From assembly GCF_027158205.1 (NCBI RefSeq), contig NZ_JAPVLU010000009.1, positions 1 through 64,000 of the forward strand: a stretch of 64,000 nt of DNA, given 5' to 3'. Made by a program: the position numbers and the translations under genes. Positions 61,130-64,000 of this stretch are shown in pieces. Every line of letters begins with the position of its first letter. Positions within the stretch are counted from its first letter, which is position 1. The notes beneath the pieces were generated by a model. That model had not been told where the DNA came from and did not search any database. It saw only the letters and a program-made list of their open reading frames with translations. This DNA is from Streptomyces sp. H39-S7. Lineage in GTDB: Bacteria; Actinomycetota; Actinomycetes; Streptomycetales; Streptomycetaceae.

Positions 61130-62035
61130 ATGTCGCGACGCACCGCATCGCATCTGTTGGGTTCGACCGCCATCGCCGTGTCCGTGGCGGTCGCGGGAGC
61201 CGGCACGGCGTTGGCCGACGGCGGCGGCAAGGGTTACGGGAAGCACAATGTGGCCGGGTACACCAAGCCGGGGACGCTGCCCGGTCAGGTGAAGCCGGCC
61301 GACGCGCACTGCGCGTTCTCGCTGCACGGCGCGGCATGGACCGCCGCCCAGGGGCTGGCCGCCATCACCCCCACCGCCGACGGGAAGATCAGCCTGGACG
61401 TCATGGGCCGTGGCGGGGTCTGCACGGTGTCGCTGGCCTCCTACCAGGCTCACGGTCCGACCTTCGCGACGTCCGGCCTGCAGGTCCTGACCGGCTTCGC
61501 GACCGTCACCGTCCGCCAGGGTGCCACCAAGTCGCTGACGATCGCGGTGCCGGACGCCGGATGCTTCGCCCAGATCGACCTGTACTAGGGCAGCACCCGC
61601 TACGACGGAGCCACCGGGACCGGTCACGGTCCCGCGCCCGAGGGCCCGAACGGTGCCGTCATCGGGACGAAGCTGATCGCCGCGTGGAACGGCCCGGTCG
61701 GAGGCAAGGACTGCATCAACGCCTCCCCCACCCCGAGCCCGACCGTGACCACCCCCAGCGCGTCCCCCACCACTCCCGCCGCGCCCAGCACGGCTCCGGG
61801 CACGCCCGCTGTCCCGAGCACCGGGCCTGCCGTGCCGACGGGCACCCCGTCCACCAGCGGTGCCGCGGTACCGCCGGCCACAACTCCCGCGGCCACGCCG
61901 ACTGACGACACCCACTTGGCGACGACCGGCAGCAGCAACGTCGGCCCGCTGGTGGGAGCTGCCGGGGCCCTGTTCCTGGCCGGAGGTGGCGTTCTGTTCG
62001 CCGTGCGCCGCCGCAACGCTGCACGCCACGGCTAA
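61130..62035 (+). pseudogene. LAXTG-anchored surface protein gene interrupted by an amber codon
   Basis: ATG 61130 with GAGGAAGGGG upstream. A signal peptide (1-29, ending ALAD) is followed by a 120-residue domain with two Cys, up to DLY at codon 152. Then a TAG at 61586-61588. The same frame continues without another stop for 149 codons: GSTRYDGATGTGHGPAPEGP, IIAAWNG-like LIAAWNGPVGG, a Pro/Thr/Ser wall-spanning linker, a THLATTG sorting motif (LAXTG), a TM helix and a RRRNAARHG tail. Relatives usually have a sense codon here; CAG to TAG is one base change. Without read-through the product is secreted, not anchored. Confidence 0.75.
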
Positions 62036-62046
62036 CTGCGCTGTTT

Positions 62047-62099
62047 CCTCGGGCGGACGGCCCGCGCACGCACCTCGTGCGTGGGCCGTCCGCCCGAGG
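62047..62099. terminator. Extended hairpin terminator
   Basis: Outer arms 62047-62062 and 62084-62099 (16 bp, perfect) enclose an inner 7-bp stem (62067-62073, 62077-62083) with a small bulge. It begins 12 bp after the LAXTG gene stop. Confidence 0.65.
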
Positions 62100-62135
62100 T
62101 CTCGCCGAGACGAACCAGCAAGGAGCAGCGCCCGG

Positions 62136-62987
62136 ATGAGCGCGCCACAATCCCCCCGGCGTACCAGTGGACCCACCCCGGGCGCCGACTTCGACGATGT
62201 CGCGATGGTCCGCCCGTATCTCTCGCACCCGCGCCATGCCGAGGCGCCGAGCGCTCCCGTTGCCCCGGAGCCGTTGGCTGTGCCGAGTCCGCAGACCCAG
62301 GATCCCGCGCCTGCGCTGGCCGCCGGAGGACCGGACTCCGCAGGTACGGCCCGAGCACACCCGCGGCGCCGTCGAACGGCCCGGGCAAAGGCCCGGCGCG
62401 GTCGGACGACTGCCGTTTGGCTGTCCGTCACAGCCGCCGGGTGCTTCCTGTGGTGGGTCCTGCCTGCCGCACCGCCCGAATCCCGCTCCACTGTGGCTGG
62501 TCCTCCCTCGACGCACACCACTCCCGCCGACGGCGCCACGGACCACGCGTCGGCTCCGGCCGCCCCGACGTCGGCACCTCCACTCACCGGGCCGGCCAGT
62601 TCCGGGCCGACCACCCCGGCGGGACGAAGGACGCAGGCACCCCAGGGCCCACCACCGACCACCGCCTCAGTCCCCCCGTCCACCGGAGCGGCCGGTGCCG
62701 GTGCGCCGGGTAGCGGCGCGCCGACCCGGGGCCATGCGAGGAACCCGGCCACGGGCGGATCGCGGGAGTTGGGTCCGGGCGACCGGGGAGCGAACGTCGC
62801 CCGCTTGCAGGACCTGCTGTACGACCACGGCAAGACCTACGTGTCCTCGACCGGCGTCTACGACAGTGACACCGAACGCGCCGTCCGTGACATCCAGCAG
62901 GAATACGGCATCACCGCTGACCGGTCCGGCTCCTACGGCTCCGCCACCCGCGCCGCCCTCGACCCCACCGGTACCGGCAACGGCTGA
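62136..62987 (+). CDS. Membrane protein with peptidoglycan-binding domain
   Basis: 283 residues from ATG 62136, AAGGAG upstream. A cytoplasmic Arg-rich stretch (75-90), one TM helix (91-110), a long Pro/Thr/Ala linker, and a C-terminal peptidoglycan-binding_1-type domain (LGPGDRGANVARLQDLLYDHGKTYVSSTGVYDSDTERAVRDIQQEYGI). It probably anchors to or senses the cell wall. It lies next to the surface-protein and sortase genes. Confidence 0.75.
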   Translation: MSAPQSPRRTSGPTPGADFDDVAMVRPYLSHPRHAEAPSAPVAPEPLAVPSPQTQDPAPALAAGGPDSAGTARAHPRRRRTARAKARRGRTTAVWLSVTAAGCFLWWVLPAAPPESRSTVAGPPSTHTTPADGATDHASAPAAPTSAPPLTGPASSGPTTPAGRRTQAPQGPPPTTASVPPSTGAAGAGAPGSGAPTRGHARNPATGGSRELGPGDRGANVARLQDLLYDHGKTYVSSTGVYDSDTERAVRDIQQEYGITADRSGSYGSATRAALDPTGTGNG

Positions 62988-63030
62988 GGAACGCCCCCTC
63001 GGCAGGAGGTCGAGCCCGAGGGGACCTTCC

Positions 63031-63918
63031 TCAGTCGTTGCCGGGTTTGCTGAACTCTTCGATCAGCACGGGGTACTGCTCCCCGCCGTGTCCGGCCGCG
63101 ACCGAGCGGGCGGCCATTGCTTTGAGCAACTTCGGCAGATCGGTGTTCACACCCACCGCCTCGCTCTCCTCGATCAAGTGGTCCATCGCCCGTACGTCGG
63201 TCTCCAGGGTCGACACCTCGGCCGGGAAGGAGCCGCGGTCGATCTGCTCGGCATACCCAGGCAGCCATTCGGCCACAACGGCAGCGACCTGCCGCGCGAA
63301 CGGCGCGTACGTTGCGGCGCCGACACCGGCCGTCCGCAGCAGTGCGGTGCCCTGGAGCCAGGCGTTGAGGACGCTCCACATCATGGCCAGGCCCGCCACG
63401 TCGTACAGGGACGCCAGCCCATGGTCCGCACCGAGGTAGGTGACGGTGCCGAGCGCGTCCAGGGCTGACTTGTGTACCTCGAAGTCCGACTGCGGCCCGC
63501 TGTGCAGAATCACCGCCTCGGCGGTCCCGATCGCCGGCGGGATGGCCATGATGGCGCCGTCCAGGTAACGGGCGCCAAGCTGCGCGGCCCACTGGGCGGC
63601 TTCTCGGGCCTGGGTGGAGTCGCCCGAGGTCAGGTCCACCAACATCGTGCCGTTCAGCTCGATATCGCTCGCGCCGAGCAGCTCGCGCATGGTCGCGTAG
63701 TCGGTGACGCAGATGACCGTCAGGGAACCTCCCTTGAGCGCGTCGCCGACTGTCGGCGCCAGCCGAGCGCCTCCGGCCACCAACTGGTCGGCCTTGGAGG
63801 CCGTACGGTTCCACACGGTTACGGGGTGCCCGGCCTTCAGGAAAGCACCGGCGAGCGCCTGGCCCATTCGTCCAAGTCCGATGACTGTTACGGGCGTTTC
63901 GGTTCTGTTGTTGTTCAT
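63031..63918 (-). CDS. Imine-reductase-like NAD(P)-dependent oxidoreductase
   Basis: 295 residues. The N-terminal Rossmann motif VIGLGRMGQALAGAFLKAGHPVTVWNRTASKAD is that of the beta-hydroxyacid dehydrogenase/imine reductase superfamily. GADHGLASLYDVAGLAMMW at the inter-domain helix carries an Asp (LYD) at the position linked to imine reductases. Start chosen at ATG 63918: the upstream ATG 63939 falls inside the MerR-type promoter spacer, so the mRNA is probably leaderless. Divergent from a MerR gene at the window edge. Confidence 0.78.
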   Translation of the reverse strand: MNNNRTETPVTVIGLGRMGQALAGAFLKAGHPVTVWNRTASKADQLVAGGARLAPTVGDALKGGSLTVICVTDYATMRELLGASDIELNGTMLVDLTSGDSTQAREAAQWAAQLGARYLDGAIMAIPPAIGTAEAVILHSGPQSDFEVHKSALDALGTVTYLGADHGLASLYDVAGLAMMWSVLNAWLQGTALLRTAGVGAATYAPFARQVAAVVAEWLPGYAEQIDRGSFPAEVSTLETDVRAMDHLIEESEAVGVNTDLPKLLKAMAARSVAAGHGGEQYPVLIEEFSKPGND

Positions 63919-63924
63919 GACAGC

Positions 63925-63956
63925 ATCGTCAACGTTCATACCGGTGTGAAGGTCAA
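63925..63956 (-). promoter_or_regulatory. MerR-type promoter of the imine-reductase-like gene
   Basis: On the reverse strand TTGACC (63956-63951) and a TGACGA(T) -10 are separated by 19 bp, the long spacer typical of MerR-controlled promoters. The spacer contains TTCA-N8-TGAA (63950-63935). Predicted transcription starts at or next to ATG 63918. Confidence 0.6.
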
Positions 63957-63967
63957 GCGAGGTTCGG

Positions 63968-64000
63968 ATGCTGATCGGGGAACTGAGTCGTCGGACGGGT
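63968..64000 (+). CDS. MerR-family regulator, N-terminus only (cut by window edge)
   Basis: ATG 63968 opens MLIGELSRRTG, the usual beginning of a MerR HTH (xxIGELSRRTGV). Only 11 codons are in the window. Its position divergent to a MerR-type promoter supports the call. Confidence 0.6.
   Translation, partial: MLIGELSRRTG

Noticed and set aside
63919-63939. Upstream ATG for the imine-reductase-like gene
   Set aside because: It falls within the MerR-type promoter spacer, so it would precede the transcription start.
1-64000. CRISPR array, rRNA, replication origin, prophage structural genes
   Set aside because: No regularly spaced repeats, rRNA-like sequence, DnaA-box cluster or capsid/tail genes were seen while reading both strands.

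Overview
The window is very GC-rich actinobacterial DNA, almost certainly from Streptomyces or a close relative (Kitasatospora, Streptacidiphilus). The signs are dense coding with G/C at third codon positions, frequent GTG and TTG starts, many SpoIIE-phosphatase/STAS/anti-sigma genes, sortase and LAXTG-type surface proteins, and rare TTA leucine codons concentrated in one operon. It looks like accessory or chromosome-arm DNA: many small regulator-plus-target pairs, several decayed genes and a transposase tail at the left edge. No rRNA, tRNA, CRISPR array or origin was found.

Layout. 0-7.5 kb: transposase tail, secreted lipase, a GlxA-type regulator divergent from an epimerase-like protein, a large SUKH protein, a small membrane protein, a lipoprotein and a VOC protein. 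7.5-13 kb: a signalling block on the partner-switching theme (PAS-GAF-SpoIIE phosphatase, B12-binding sensor, three STAS proteins, an RsbW-like kinase). 12.9-18.3 kb: MarR/MMPL exporter pair, an SDR, a degenerate inositol-monophosphatase-like protein and a LysR regulator. 18.3-22.9 kb: rifampin phosphotransferase with an upstream palindrome matching the rifamycin-associated element, then another SpoIIE phosphatase. 23-28.2 kb: secreted GH30 glycosidase with LacI regulator, a methyltransferase, and a YbaK/XRE-cupin pair with tandem operators.

28.5-34.4 kb is the most striking part: a three-gene, translationally coupled operon (Trypco1 protein; 1584-residue trypsin-NACHT/STAND NTPase-helical repeat protein; membrane-anchored coiled-coil protein). 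It looks like an NTP-dependent conflict (immunity or programmed cell death) system. All three genes carry in-frame TTA codons, so in Streptomyces the whole operon should depend on the bldA tRNA.

34.4-53 kb: a metal-related DUF4396 membrane protein behind a CsoR-like operator, GlxA/MFS and ArsR/MFS pairs, a redox and hydrolase operon, a nucleotidyltransferase, an acyl-CoA dehydrogenase, remnants of S15 peptidase, SDR and SUKH genes, a BKACE enzyme, an HTH/DUF4097 pair, and a Fic gene broken near its start by an 8-bp tandem duplication. 53-64 kb: MerR regulator, secreted lipase, MarR/DUF3533 pair, a cell-surface cluster (small anchored protein, class F sortase, an LAXTG protein interrupted by an amber codon, a peptidoglycan-binding protein), an imine-reductase-like enzyme and the first codons of a divergent MerR gene.

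Common logic: most accessory enzymes or pumps sit back to back with a dedicated regulator, and a palindromic or repeated operator is visible between them. Starts were chosen by ribosome binding site and family alignment; function calls come from recognised motifs only, with no database search.
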